Positions 1 through 6,286 are shown, numbered from the stretch's first letter. The stretch is 6,793 bases of DNA from JBHEKP01 sp041859375 (GCA_041859375.1 JBHEKP010000054.1:1-6793); one strand, 5' to 3'. The notes: generated by a model not told the origin, from the letters alone. Numbers and translations: made by a program.

Positions 1-638
1 GCGCGCCCCTCCCCCGTCCATTCATCCACCAGCCTTTCCGCGTCCATTTTTGAGGAGGAACCGTCCAGTTCCGCCTTTCCGGCAATCAAGGCCAGCGCGG
101 GGGCGTGCAGGCGCATTTCGGACTCCAGCGCCGCGCAGTCCCCCGCCGGTCCCGCCAGCAGCACCCGGACATGCCGTCCGGCGCGCCGCATGAGAAAGAG
201 CACGGCGGCGCGCGAGCACGCAAACCAAAGCGCCGTCAGCGCGACATCCGCGGCCATCGCCGCGCGTGAAAACTGCGCCAGCGGCATGTAGTACAACTGG
301 AGCAGGGCGATGAAAAGGTAGCAGGGCGGAACGCCCAGCAACGCCGCGCCCGCCCCGGCAAAGGCATGGTCGGACACGGAAAGCCTGTGCCGGAAGTCAT
401 AGAGCCCCGAGGACACCGCCACCGCAACGCGCCATGCCGCGAAAAAGGGCACCCAGGCCATCGCCGTGAACCAGTGCGGTTCCGGCGCATCCGTTCCATA
501 GCGCAGTAGAATGGCGGCGGCCATGACCGCCGGGCAGGCGAGCAAATCCAATGCCGTCAGCACGACCCCGCGCCGCACCAGCGGAATCCCCGCAACGGGT
601 CGTTCCACAGCCGTTTTTTTCTCGCCGGATTCGGGCAT
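1..638 (-). CDS. Probable polyprenyl glycosylphosphotransferase (sugar transferase), N-terminal part, cut by left edge
   Basis: The visible 212 codons encode a short charged N-terminus, then about four hydrophobic segments (residues ~24-46, 57-78, 92-118, 127-150), each ending in basic residues. These are followed by RHVRVLLAGP (~155-164), which looks like the first strand of a Rossmann-like domain. The motif LYDFRHRLSVSDHAF (80-93), an FSR triplet (123-125) and a basic stretch before the RVLLAG strand match the N-terminal half of the WbaP/WcaJ/PglC-type 'exopolysaccharide polyprenyl glycosylphosphotransferase' family. Those enzymes start surface-polysaccharide repeat units by moving a sugar phosphate onto undecaprenyl phosphate at the inner membrane. 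The catalytic C-terminal domain would lie beyond the window, so the activity is inferred. A CapD/PglF-type sugar-nucleotide dehydratase has a similar N-terminus and is the main alternative. The ATG at 638 is the only methionine after the upstream in-frame stop; its ribosome binding site is weak. No start-to-edge frame disruption is seen. Confidence 0.6.
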   Translation of the reverse strand, partial: MPESGEKKTAVERPVAGIPLVRRGVVLTALDLLACPAVMAAAILLRYGTDAPEPHWFTAMAWVPFFAAWRVAVAVSSGLYDFRHRLSVSDHAFAGAGAALLGVPPCYLFIALLQLYYMPLAQFSRAAMAADVALTALWFACSRAAVLFLMRRAGRHVRVLLAGPAGDCAALESEMRLHAPALALIAGKAELDGSSSKMDAERLVDEWTGEGR

Positions 639-680
639 CAGGTGTTTTTCCGGTGAAGCATGCGGTCCCTCGTTTCAGGC

Positions 681-700
681 GGCGCGGCCCCTGCCGCGCC
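681..700. repeat. Short GC-rich inverted repeat in the leader of the sugar transferase gene
   Basis: Perfect 8-bp arms GGCGCGGC (681-688) and GCCGCGCC (693-700) flank a 4-base loop. The repeat lies 43 bases upstream of the ATG at 638 and could form a hairpin in the 5' leader on the minus strand. No T tract follows, so it is not a convincing intrinsic terminator. In such GC-rich sequence it may be chance. Confidence 0.3.
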
Positions 701-762
701 CTGCCGAATAGGATTGCAGATACCACCGTTCCGAATCCAGCCCCCGGAAACACCCTCACACG

Positions 763-787
763 GAACCGGCGGACGCGCCGCCGGTTC
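763..787 (-). terminator. Hairpin after the ferredoxin gene, possible terminator
   Basis: Perfect 10-bp arms GAACCGGCGG (763-772) and CCGCCGGTTC (778-787) flank a 5-base loop. The hairpin starts 15 bases past the ferredoxin stop on the minus strand. The sequence that follows it on that strand (CGTGTGAGGGTGTTT) is only weakly T-rich, so it may be a poor intrinsic terminator, a Rho-assisted one, or a 3' stabilising hairpin. Confidence 0.45.
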
Positions 788-802
788 ATGCGCCCGGTTC
801 CC

Positions 803-1150
803 CTAATTGTGCGCCGCCCCGGCAGCCTCCTCCTTTTCCTTCCTGTCCTTTTTTTTCTTTTCCCCGGACTTGTCCCGCTTGTTCTTTTTCTGGGCGCGGC
901 CCGGACTCACCAGCGCCACCGCGTCCTCCTGCGACGCCTCCATCACGCACAGGCCCTCCGGCCAGACAACCGCCACGGGAGCCCGGCCGCAGCGGCCCAG
1001 GCAGGAGCACTTGACCACGGCGGTCTTTTCCTCCGCCGACTTGGCGGCGGCCTCCAGCGCCTTGCGCAGCTTGCCGGACCCGGCGGCCTTGCATTTTTTG
1101 CTGTTGCACACCAGTATCGCCCGTTTCTCGGCCAGTTCCCTGATTTTCAT
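803..1150 (-). CDS. (2Fe-2S) ferredoxin, thioredoxin-like fold, with lysine-rich C-terminal tail
   Basis: This 115-residue protein resembles stand-alone thioredoxin-like [2Fe-2S] ferredoxins, the fold shared with the NuoE/HoxE subunits of NADH dehydrogenases and hydrogenases. Two cysteine pairs stand in the NuoE-like spacing: C15-x4-C20 in ILVCNSKKCKAAG, and C50-x3-C54 in CSCLGRCGRAPVAVVWPEG. C48 and C68 are extra cysteines. The domain ends near residue 84; family members often stop about here. Residues 88-106 form a tail with ten lysines and two arginines, unusual for an electron carrier. It probably shuttles electrons in the cytoplasm, but no reductase or hydrogenase partner is in view. The ATG at 1150 is preceded by AAGGGA about 10 bases upstream. 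It is divergent from xylA, with 221 bases between the two starts. Confidence 0.85.
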   Translation of the reverse strand: MKIRELAEKRAILVCNSKKCKAAGSGKLRKALEAAAKSAEEKTAVVKCSCLGRCGRAPVAVVWPEGLCVMEASQEDAVALVSPGRAQKKNKRDKSGEKKKKDRKEKEEAAGAAHN

Positions 1151-1228
1151 CTTTGTTTTCCCTTGTGGTCGTCAAACCGGATAGTAAACCCCCGCGGCGG
1201 GCCGATTATTCTTGCGCCCGCGCCTGAG

Positions 1229-1258
1229 TTGCATCCCGAACCGTTCGGGCGGTATTGT
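1229..1258 (+). promoter_or_regulatory. Candidate xylA promoter with a palindromic operator in its spacer
   Basis: A weak -35 (TTGCAT, 1229-1234) and a -10-like TATTGT (1253-1258) are 18 bases apart. The 15-bp palindrome CCCGAACCGTTCGGG (1235-1249; 7-bp arms around one base) fills almost the whole spacer. A repressor bound there would block RNA polymerase. This is a plausible arrangement for a sugar-inducible gene, but both hexamers are poor and no regulator gene is nearby. The rest of the 1151-1371 spacer holds only GC-rich palindromes and the ribosome binding site. Confidence 0.35.
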
Positions 1259-1271
1259 TGCGGATGCTTTT

Positions 1272-1287
1272 CCGCCCGCGCGGGCGG
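1272..1287. repeat. 16-bp perfect GC palindrome in the xylA leader
   Basis: CCGCCCGCGCGGGCGG is a perfect even palindrome lying between the candidate promoter and the xylA start. A second GC-rich inverted repeat (GCCGGC around 1311-1327) follows it. These may fold in the mRNA leader or bind a protein, or may simply reflect base composition. Confidence 0.3.
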
Positions 1288-1371
1288 GGCAAACTGGAAT
1301 CACCACGGCGGCCGGCACGGGGCCGGCGCCGCGCGGCAAGTGCGTGAACGCCCAAAGAGGAGACGCGAACC

Positions 1372-2688
1372 ATGGCTGTCTATTTTCCGGAAGTGAAGGA
1401 CCCCATCAAGTACGAGGGTCCCGACTCGAAGAACCCCCTTTCCTTCAAGCACTACAACCCCAAAGAGAAGGTGATGGGCAAGACGATGGCCGACCACCTG
1501 CGCTTCGCCGTGTGCTACTGGCACACCTTCAAGTCGGGCGGCGCGGACATGTTCGGCGCGCCGGTCTACAAGCGCCTCTACAACGAGGGCGGCGACGCGG
1601 TGAAGGTGGCGGAGCAGACGATGGAGGCCGCCTTTGAATTCTTCACCAAGCTGGGCGTGCGCTACTGGTGCTTCCATGACACCGACATCTCCCCCGAGGC
1701 GGACACCCTGGCCGAGACAAACAAGCGCCTCGACCATATCGTGAAGCTGGCGAAGAAAATGCAGGGCGACACGGGCGTGAAACTGCTCTGGGGCACCTGC
1801 AACCTCTTTTCGCACCCCCGCTTCATGTCGGGCGCGTCCACGAACCCGTCGCCGGACGTGTTCGCCTTCGCCGCGACAAAGGTGAAGAAGGCCCTTGAGG
1901 TCACCAAGTACCTTGACGGCGAGGGCTACACCTTCTGGGGCGGCCGCGAGGGCTACGAGACCCTGCTCAACACCGACATGGGCCGCGAGCTTGACCACCT
2001 CGGCCTGTTCCTGAACATGGCCGTGGACTACAAGAAGAAGATCGGCTTCAAGGGCCAGTTCTACATCGAGCCGAAGCCGAAGGAGCCCACCAAGCACCAG
2101 TACGACTTCGACTCCGCGAGCTGCCACGCCTTCCTGCAGAAGTACGGCCTGGTGGACTCGTTCAAGCTCAACATCGAGGCCAACCACGCCACCCTGGCGG
2201 GCCACACCCTGCTGCACGAGCTGGAATACGCCGGCGCGAACGGCATCCTCGGCTCCGTGGACGCCAACCGCGGCGACGAGCTGCTCGGCTGGGACACGGA
2301 CCAGTTCCCCACCAACCTGTACGAGACCACCCTGGCAATGTACATCATCACCCGCTACGGAGGATTCAAGACCGGCGGACTCAACTTTGACGCCCATATC
2401 CGCCGCCAGTCCGTGTGCCCCACCGACCTTTTCCACGCCCACATCGGCTCCATGGACTGCTTCGCCCGCGGTCTGAAAATCGCCGCGCGCCTGCTGAAGG
2501 AGAAGCCCCTGGAGAAGTTCATCAAGCAGCGCTACAGCGGCTGGGACAAGGGTATCGGCAAGGACATCGAGCAGAAGAAGGTCGGCTTCGAGGAGCTTGC
2601 CGCCTACACCATCAAGAAGGGCGAGCCCGCCATCACCAGCGGCCGCCAGGAAATGCTTGAGAACATCCTGAACGATTACATCCGCTGA
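1372..2688 (+). CDS. xylA: Xylose isomerase (EC 5.3.1.5), class II
   Basis: This 438-residue cytoplasmic enzyme interconverts D-xylose and D-xylulose (and usually D-glucose and D-fructose). The length and the ~50-residue N-terminal extension place it in the longer class II group typified by the Thermotoga and E. coli enzymes. All expected active-site residues are visible. H102 and D105 are in FHDTD. E233 and K235 are in YIEPKPKEP. E269 and H272 are in NIEANHA. D297 is in GSVDANRGD. D308 and D310 are in GWDTDQFP. D340 is in LNFDAHIRR. By family knowledge, E233/E269/D297/D340 hold one divalent metal and E269/H272/D308/D310 the second. The ATG at 1372 follows the strong site GAGGAG (1357-1362) with 9 bases between. 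The gene is monocistronic: a strong terminator follows, and no xylB, transporter or xylR is adjacent. I see no damage; the product should be active. Confidence 0.98.
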   Translation: MAVYFPEVKDPIKYEGPDSKNPLSFKHYNPKEKVMGKTMADHLRFAVCYWHTFKSGGADMFGAPVYKRLYNEGGDAVKVAEQTMEAAFEFFTKLGVRYWCFHDTDISPEADTLAETNKRLDHIVKLAKKMQGDTGVKLLWGTCNLFSHPRFMSGASTNPSPDVFAFAATKVKKALEVTKYLDGEGYTFWGGREGYETLLNTDMGRELDHLGLFLNMAVDYKKKIGFKGQFYIEPKPKEPTKHQYDFDSASCHAFLQKYGLVDSFKLNIEANHATLAGHTLLHELEYAGANGILGSVDANRGDELLGWDTDQFPTNLYETTLAMYIITRYGGFKTGGLNFDAHIRRQSVCPTDLFHAHIGSMDCFARGLKIAARLLKEKPLEKFIKQRYSGWDKGIGKDIEQKKVGFEELAAYTIKKGEPAITSGRQEMLENILNDYIR

Positions 2689-2708
2689 TTCTTTCATCCG
2701 CGCCTTTC

Positions 2709-2745
2709 GCCGCCCCCGGAGCCCCCTCCGGGGGCGGCTTTTCTT
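2709..2745 (+). terminator. Intrinsic terminator of xylA
   Basis: A perfect 12-bp stem, GCCGCCCCCGGA (2709-2720) with TCCGGGGGCGGC (2727-2738), encloses a 6-base loop and is followed directly by TTTTCTT. It starts 20 bases after the xylA stop and separates xylA from the next gene. This is a textbook Rho-independent terminator. Confidence 0.93.
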
Positions 2746-2776
2746 CGGGGGCGCGCCGTGTCCCGGAAAACTCCTG

Positions 2777-2782
2777 TATAAT
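2777..2782 (+). promoter_or_regulatory. Candidate -10 box of the CAP lipoprotein / dmeF unit
   Basis: A consensus TATAAT lies 44 bases before the CAP gene start and just after the xylA terminator, the expected place for a new promoter. It stands in a small AT-richer island. No good -35 is found 15-18 bases upstream, so it would need an activator or another sigma-factor contact. Confidence 0.45.
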
Positions 2783-2826
2783 TCATCTGCGAAAACCGTC
2801 TGAACCGCGAAAAAAAGGAGAGAGAC

Positions 2827-3387
2827 ATGAGGCGTTTTTCAGGCACCTTGGCGATTGCGGTTGTAATGACACTCCTTGCGGGCTGCCCGCCCGTGTCCGA
2901 CCCGGTCCCCCTGTCACGGATTGAACGGTATGAAATGGACGCGTTCAACGCCGTGAACGACATCCGCGCGGACAACAGCCTGGCCACGCTGATCATGGAC
3001 CCGGACGCGCGGCTGGTGGCGCGGGCCCATTCGCGTGACATGATCGAACGGGACTTTTTCAGCCACACCAACCCCGACGGCTTCGGTCCCGGCGACCGCC
3101 TCGACAACGCGGGGATTCCATGGGAGTATTCGGGGGAAAACATCGCCTGGAACCAGGGATTTGACGATCCCCCCGCCACCGCCGTGGAGGGGTGGATGGA
3201 CAGTCCCGGCCACAGGGCGAACATTCTCGACCAGAACGGGGACCTGGCATGGACGCACACCGGCATGGGTGTGGCCATCAGCCCGGACAACGCCGTCTAT
3301 TTCACCCAGGTCTTCATCGGCCAGGACGCGAAAACAGGGAAGAGGGTGACCGCGGGCGTAACGCGTGTTTTCACCGGCGGGGAGTAA
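2827..3387 (+). CDS. CAP-domain (SCP/YkwD-like) lipoprotein
   Basis: This 186-residue protein begins with a type II signal peptide: MRR, a hydrophobic stretch, then the lipobox LLAGC with the lipidated cysteine at C20. The mature protein should be anchored to an envelope membrane facing outside the cytoplasm. The rest is one CAP domain. It contains NAVNDIRADN (41-50), ARAHSRDM (65-72), FFSHTNPDG (77-85), GENIAW (103-108) and EGWMDSPGHRANIL (121-134). H80, E104, E121 and H129 correspond to the His/Glu cavity residues of the family. Bacterial CAP proteins are widespread but mostly without known activity; envelope, sporulation or stress roles have been proposed. AAGGAG (2815-2820), 6 bases before the ATG, supports the start. 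dmeF follows 54 bases downstream without an evident terminator, so the two may be co-transcribed. Confidence 0.92.
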   Translation: MRRFSGTLAIAVVMTLLAGCPPVSDPVPLSRIERYEMDAFNAVNDIRADNSLATLIMDPDARLVARAHSRDMIERDFFSHTNPDGFGPGDRLDNAGIPWEYSGENIAWNQGFDDPPATAVEGWMDSPGHRANILDQNGDLAWTHTGMGVAISPDNAVYFTQVFIGQDAKTGKRVTAGVTRVFTGGE

Positions 3388-3441
3388 CATGCCTTGGGCA
3401 AAAAAAGCATGCACGGACCATGCGCCGCCGGAAACGCCTGA

Positions 3442-4386
3442 ATGACAACCCGGACACACGACACATGGCGGCACCCGCATGACTTCGGCCAGGGGCAAAA
3501 GCGTTCCGGGGAGGCGCGTGTTTTTCTGGTTGCCGTGATCACCGGGGCCATGATGGTGGTGGAGATCGGGGCGGGGATTGCCTTCGGCTCCATGGCCCTC
3601 CTGGCGGACGGCCTCCACATGGGCTCCCATGCCGTCGCGCTCGGCATCGCCGTGTTCGCCTATGTCTACGCCCGCCGCCGCGCCCATGACCCGCGCTTTG
3701 CCTTCGGCACCGGCAAGGTCAACGCGCTGGGCGGCTTCGCGGGCGCCATGCTGCTGGTGGTGTTTGCCGTGATGATGGCGTGGGAAAGCGTCGGGCGGCT
3801 GATGAACCCGCTGCCGATAGCCTTCGCGCAGGCCGTCACGGTCGCCCTGCTCGGGTTGCTGGTGAACGGATTCTCCGCCGTGCTGCTGGGGCGCGCCGGG
3901 GAGGGGCATGCGCATTCACAAGGCCATAATCATTCCCATGACCACCACCATCATGACCATAATCTGCGTTCCGCCTATTTGCATGTCCTCGCCGATTCAC
4001 TGACCTCCGTGTGCGCCGTCGCGGCGTTGCTGGCGGGCAGGTATCTCGGATGGGTTTGGATGGATCCGGTGATGGGGGTTGCGGGCGCGCTGCTGGTGGT
4101 GCTCTGGTCCCGGGGGCTCCTTGTGCAGACATGCCGCGTCCTGCTTGACATGCAGGCCCCGGAAAACATCCGCGGATTGCTTCGGGAATGCCTTGAAAGT
4201 GAGGCGGGCGTGTCCGTGGTGGATTTGCACGTCTGGGCCGTTGGGCCCGGCGTTTACGCCGCGGCCGTGGCCATCACCGCCGAATCACCAAAACCCGCCT
4301 CCCATTACAAGGCCCTGTGCCCCGGCGGAGCCGGCATAGCCCACCTCACCCTGGAGGTGCACCATCAGGGGGGCGGCGCGGACTAG
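3442..4386 (+). CDS. dmeF: Cation diffusion facilitator, DmeF-type Co/Ni efflux transporter
   Basis: This 314-residue inner-membrane protein exports divalent metal in exchange for protons. Six membrane segments are visible (~27-46, 52-76, 97-117, 127-149, 179-199, 207-227), then a cytoplasmic C-terminal domain. The likely transport site is made of D56, H59 and H63 in LLADGLHMGSHA and of H181 and D185 in LHVLADSLTS. The loop between segments 4 and 5 has ten histidines (156-173), ending HDHNLRSAYLHVL as in DmeF proteins. The N-terminal HPHDFG (11-16), the block FAFGTGKVNALGGFA and the C-terminal SHYKAL...HLTLEVH also match DmeF rather than ZitB/FieF. Co/Ni preference is inferred from that similarity. 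An in-frame TGA lies directly before the ATG at 3442, which fixes the upstream limit of the start. The ribosome binding site is weak. Its stop overlaps the convergent phosphoesterase stop. No DmeR/RcnR regulator is in view. Confidence 0.93.
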   Translation: MTTRTHDTWRHPHDFGQGQKRSGEARVFLVAVITGAMMVVEIGAGIAFGSMALLADGLHMGSHAVALGIAVFAYVYARRRAHDPRFAFGTGKVNALGGFAGAMLLVVFAVMMAWESVGRLMNPLPIAFAQAVTVALLGLLVNGFSAVLLGRAGEGHAHSQGHNHSHDHHHHDHNLRSAYLHVLADSLTSVCAVAALLAGRYLGWVWMDPVMGVAGALLVVLWSRGLLVQTCRVLLDMQAPENIRGLLRECLESEAGVSVVDLHVWAVGPGVYAAAVAITAESPKPASHYKALCPGGAGIAHLTLEVHHQGGGAD

Positions 4387-5570
4387 GCGGACCGGCCGAT
4401 GCGCTTCTCCGCAATGGGCTCCCCGTTGTCGCGCAGCATCACCACGGACAGGTCCTGTTCGGTGGCCTTCACCCGGATGAGGGTGGCCGTACCCGGCTCA
4501 TTCCCGCCCCCGACGAATATCGGGTAACTCCGTCCCGGAGCCGGTTCCACAACAGCATGCTGGTGGGTGTGGCCGCAGATCAGCAAATCAAGGTTGGCCG
4601 ACTCCAGCAGCGGCTTGAAGCGGTCTCGGGGATCGCTGTTGCCGCGGGGCTCCTCCAGCGGCCAGGGAATGTGCACAAAGCCCACCCGGAACGGTGCGGC
4701 TTGGAATTCGGGCTTGGCAATTTCCCCCTCCAGCCACTTCATCTGCTCCGCAATGTACCGGTCAAAGTCCACCAGACCGAAGTACTCCTTGTTCTGGTCC
4801 GTCTTGTCCTCGCCGCAGTCCAGCACCAGAAAGCGCACCGGACCCCGTGTGAAGGAATGGTAATAGCGGCCCTCCGGCAGGACCACATACTCGGGCAAAC
4901 GGCGGGCCCAGGCGCCCCGCGTCTCATGGTTGCCCCGCACCAGCACAAAAGGTCTGACCCCCGCAAGCAGTCCGTCCAGGGGCGCGAGCGCGCCCCTCAC
5001 CACCGCCTCATGGCTCATCGGGTCGCTGATGTTGTCCCCGTTCAGGAAGACCATGTCAAAGGGCTCTTTTCCGGCCAGGGGAATCAGCCGCTCCCAGACG
5101 TTTTTCTTGGCGTGCACATCGTTAAAAACCACAAAAGACAATGTGCTTTCCGCCACCGCGGGCGTGCTGAACCTTACCGGCTCTGACGATGCCATGCCGC
5201 CGTAGGCCACTTCATAGGGAAGAAAACGCGTGATTTCCTTCGCGTGGATGCGGTAGGTATAAGCCGTGCCGGGGCGGAGGTTTTCCAGGATCACCCGGTG
5301 CGTCCGGGTCATCGCGTCAATCAGCCCGTGGCTGGAATGCACCGCCCGCTGGTCGGTCCTTCCGTCCGCGCCGTACTCCACCCAGCCCGTGCATTCCCTG
5401 TCGGTTGTCCACACCACCGTCACCCGGTCCGGGCGCAGTTCCTGCAGATGCGGACCGGAGGTGATGGCCGGAGCCGTCCCCTCCGCCCCATGAACGGACA
5501 ACTGGGTCAGTGAGGCGGCACCCGCCAGCGCGGCCAGGCCGCCGCTTTTGAAAAAATCCCGTCGGTTCAT
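4383..5570 (-). CDS. Tat-exported metallophosphoesterase with purple-acid-phosphatase-like N-terminal domain
   Basis: This 395-residue protein starts with the twin-arginine signal MNRRDFFKSGGLAALAGAA, so it is probably folded, with metals loaded, before export. Residues ~34-137 form a fibronectin-type/purple-acid-phosphatase N-terminal-like domain (HLQELRPDRVTVVWTT...GWVEYG...LRPGTAYTYRI). The calcineurin-like phosphoesterase domain follows, with NDVH (D151, H153), NGDNISD (D179), RGNHE (N214, H215), FVHIP (H300) and GHTHQ (H334, H336): a complete two-metal site. Substrate is unknown; phosphomonoesters or phosphodiesters in the periplasm are plausible. The tyrosine ligand that defines true purple acid phosphatases is not evident at NGDN, so the generic name is safer. 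AAGGAA lies about 7 bases before the ATG. The gene follows the DUF2239 gene by 83 bases in the same direction. Confidence 0.93.
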   Translation of the reverse strand: MNRRDFFKSGGLAALAGAASLTQLSVHGAEGTAPAITSGPHLQELRPDRVTVVWTTDRECTGWVEYGADGRTDQRAVHSSHGLIDAMTRTHRVILENLRPGTAYTYRIHAKEITRFLPYEVAYGGMASSEPVRFSTPAVAESTLSFVVFNDVHAKKNVWERLIPLAGKEPFDMVFLNGDNISDPMSHEAVVRGALAPLDGLLAGVRPFVLVRGNHETRGAWARRLPEYVVLPEGRYYHSFTRGPVRFLVLDCGEDKTDQNKEYFGLVDFDRYIAEQMKWLEGEIAKPEFQAAPFRVGFVHIPWPLEEPRGNSDPRDRFKPLLESANLDLLICGHTHQHAVVEPAPGRSYPIFVGGGNEPGTATLIRVKATEQDLSVVMLRDNGEPIAEKRIGRSA

Positions 5571-5603
5571 TTGCGGTTCCTTGTTGTTTCAGTCTCATGG
5601 TAA

Positions 5604-5632
5604 AGACTAGCAACAGTGCGGAATGGCTTCAA
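5604..5632 (-). promoter_or_regulatory. Weak candidate promoter for the metallophosphoesterase
   Basis: On the minus strand TTGAAG (5632-5627) and TAGTCT (5609-5604) are separated by 17 bases, 34 bases before the start codon. They match consensus at 4 of 6 and 3 of 6 positions. No terminator hairpin is seen between the DUF2239 stop and this gene, so read-through from upstream is an equally good explanation for expression. Confidence 0.25.
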
Positions 5633-5653
5633 TTAGGCATCGTAATCCGCCAA

Positions 5654-6274
5654 TCATCCAACGATATTGTCCGCCGCCACCTGAAGGCGGGCGGCCTCCC
5701 CTGCCAGGCGCAGCACATGGGTGCGCACATCCCCCGGCCATGCCCGGACCAGTTCCTCCAAACGGACCATTTCTTTTGCGTAAAGGGCGCGGGAGGCCTC
5801 TTCAAAGTCCGGCAAATCGCCGCACATGGCCCACATGAACTTGCCCGCCGCATCCCATGCCCGGCGCGCCTCCATACCGCCCGCGCTGCGCTTCCGCTCC
5901 CCGTCCACCAGCCGCCGCAACGTCGCGGAAGCGCCCCCCGGCTGACTGCCGAGCCACTCCCAATGACGCGGCAGCAGTGAAACCTCCCTGCTCACCACCC
6001 CCAGGCTGGGCCGGCCCGGCCCGCTTTTCTGGGACGGTGTCCGCTCCTCCGTCCGTGCAAACAGGGGATGCTGCTCCAGCCGTGCCAGCACCTCAGCCAC
6101 CGTCCCCCGGAAATCGAAGTCAACCTGCTGGCCCGTCTGGTCCTCAAAAATCAGCACCACCTCCCCCGTGTCCGCGTCAAGGTGCTCCTTGGTGCGTGCC
6201 AGCACCTCCTGCACCGCACCCGAACTGATGAGCCGTTTTCCCGCAAAAGCGGTGAATGTCCGTGATTCCTGCAT
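5654..6274 (-). CDS. DUF2239 family protein, function unknown
   Basis: This 206-residue soluble protein matches the uncharacterised DUF2239 family as I know it. The hallmarks are FTAFAGKRLISSG (7-19), LIFEDQTGQQVDFDFRGT (41-58), GPGRPSLGVVSREVSLLPRH (85-104) and WEWLGSQPGGASATLRRLVD (105-124). A helical C-terminus contains KFMWAMCGDLPDFEEASRALYA (145-166) and WPGDVRTHVLRLA (179-191). There is no signal peptide or membrane segment. Residues 87-129 read like a GRP (AT-hook-like) core followed by a ribbon-helix-helix pattern: strand, helix, G-rich turn, helix. DNA binding is my inference, not an established property. The ATG at 6274 is chosen over a GTG at 6304 because AAGGAG (6281-6286) stands 6 bases before it and would lie inside the longer version. 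An unusual inverted repeat covers its promoter region. Confidence 0.88.
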   Translation of the reverse strand: MQESRTFTAFAGKRLISSGAVQEVLARTKEHLDADTGEVVLIFEDQTGQQVDFDFRGTVAEVLARLEQHPLFARTEERTPSQKSGPGRPSLGVVSREVSLLPRHWEWLGSQPGGASATLRRLVDGERKRSAGGMEARRAWDAAGKFMWAMCGDLPDFEEASRALYAKEMVRLEELVRAWPGDVRTHVLRLAGEAARLQVAADNIVG

Positions 6275-6280
6275 GACTTG

Positions 6281-6286
6281 CTCCTT
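6281..6286 (-). promoter_or_regulatory. Ribosome binding site fixing the DUF2239 start
   Basis: AAGGAG on the minus strand with 6 bases to the ATG at 6274. It excludes the in-frame upstream GTG at 6304 as the main start, since that start has no such site and also sits almost on the expected transcription start. Confidence 0.8.

Noticed and set aside
551..1396. 281-codon plus-strand frame across the ferredoxin gene and the xylA leader
   Set aside because: It runs antisense to the ferredoxin, has no ribosome binding site, spans a hairpin and the xylA promoter region, and is rich in P/R/A as expected for a GC-rich shadow.
1300..2697. 465-codon open frame on the minus strand opposite xylA
   Set aside because: It is an antisense shadow of the GC-biased xylA codons. 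The protein is a low-complexity V/L/A/G/H-rich sequence without any recognisable motif, while xylA carries every active-site residue.
3420..3482. 20-codon leader peptide overlapping the dmeF start
   Set aside because: It has an ATG and a stop but no ribosome binding site and no feature typical of an attenuator or metal-sensing leader.
2914..3915. 333-codon minus-strand frame opposite the CAP and dmeF genes
   Set aside because: It covers parts of two well-supported plus-strand genes and has no domain; the composition is that of a shadow frame.
4317..5186. 289-codon plus-strand frame opposite the phosphoesterase
   Set aside because: It lies antisense to a gene with complete catalytic motifs and overlaps the end of dmeF; no start signal or motif.
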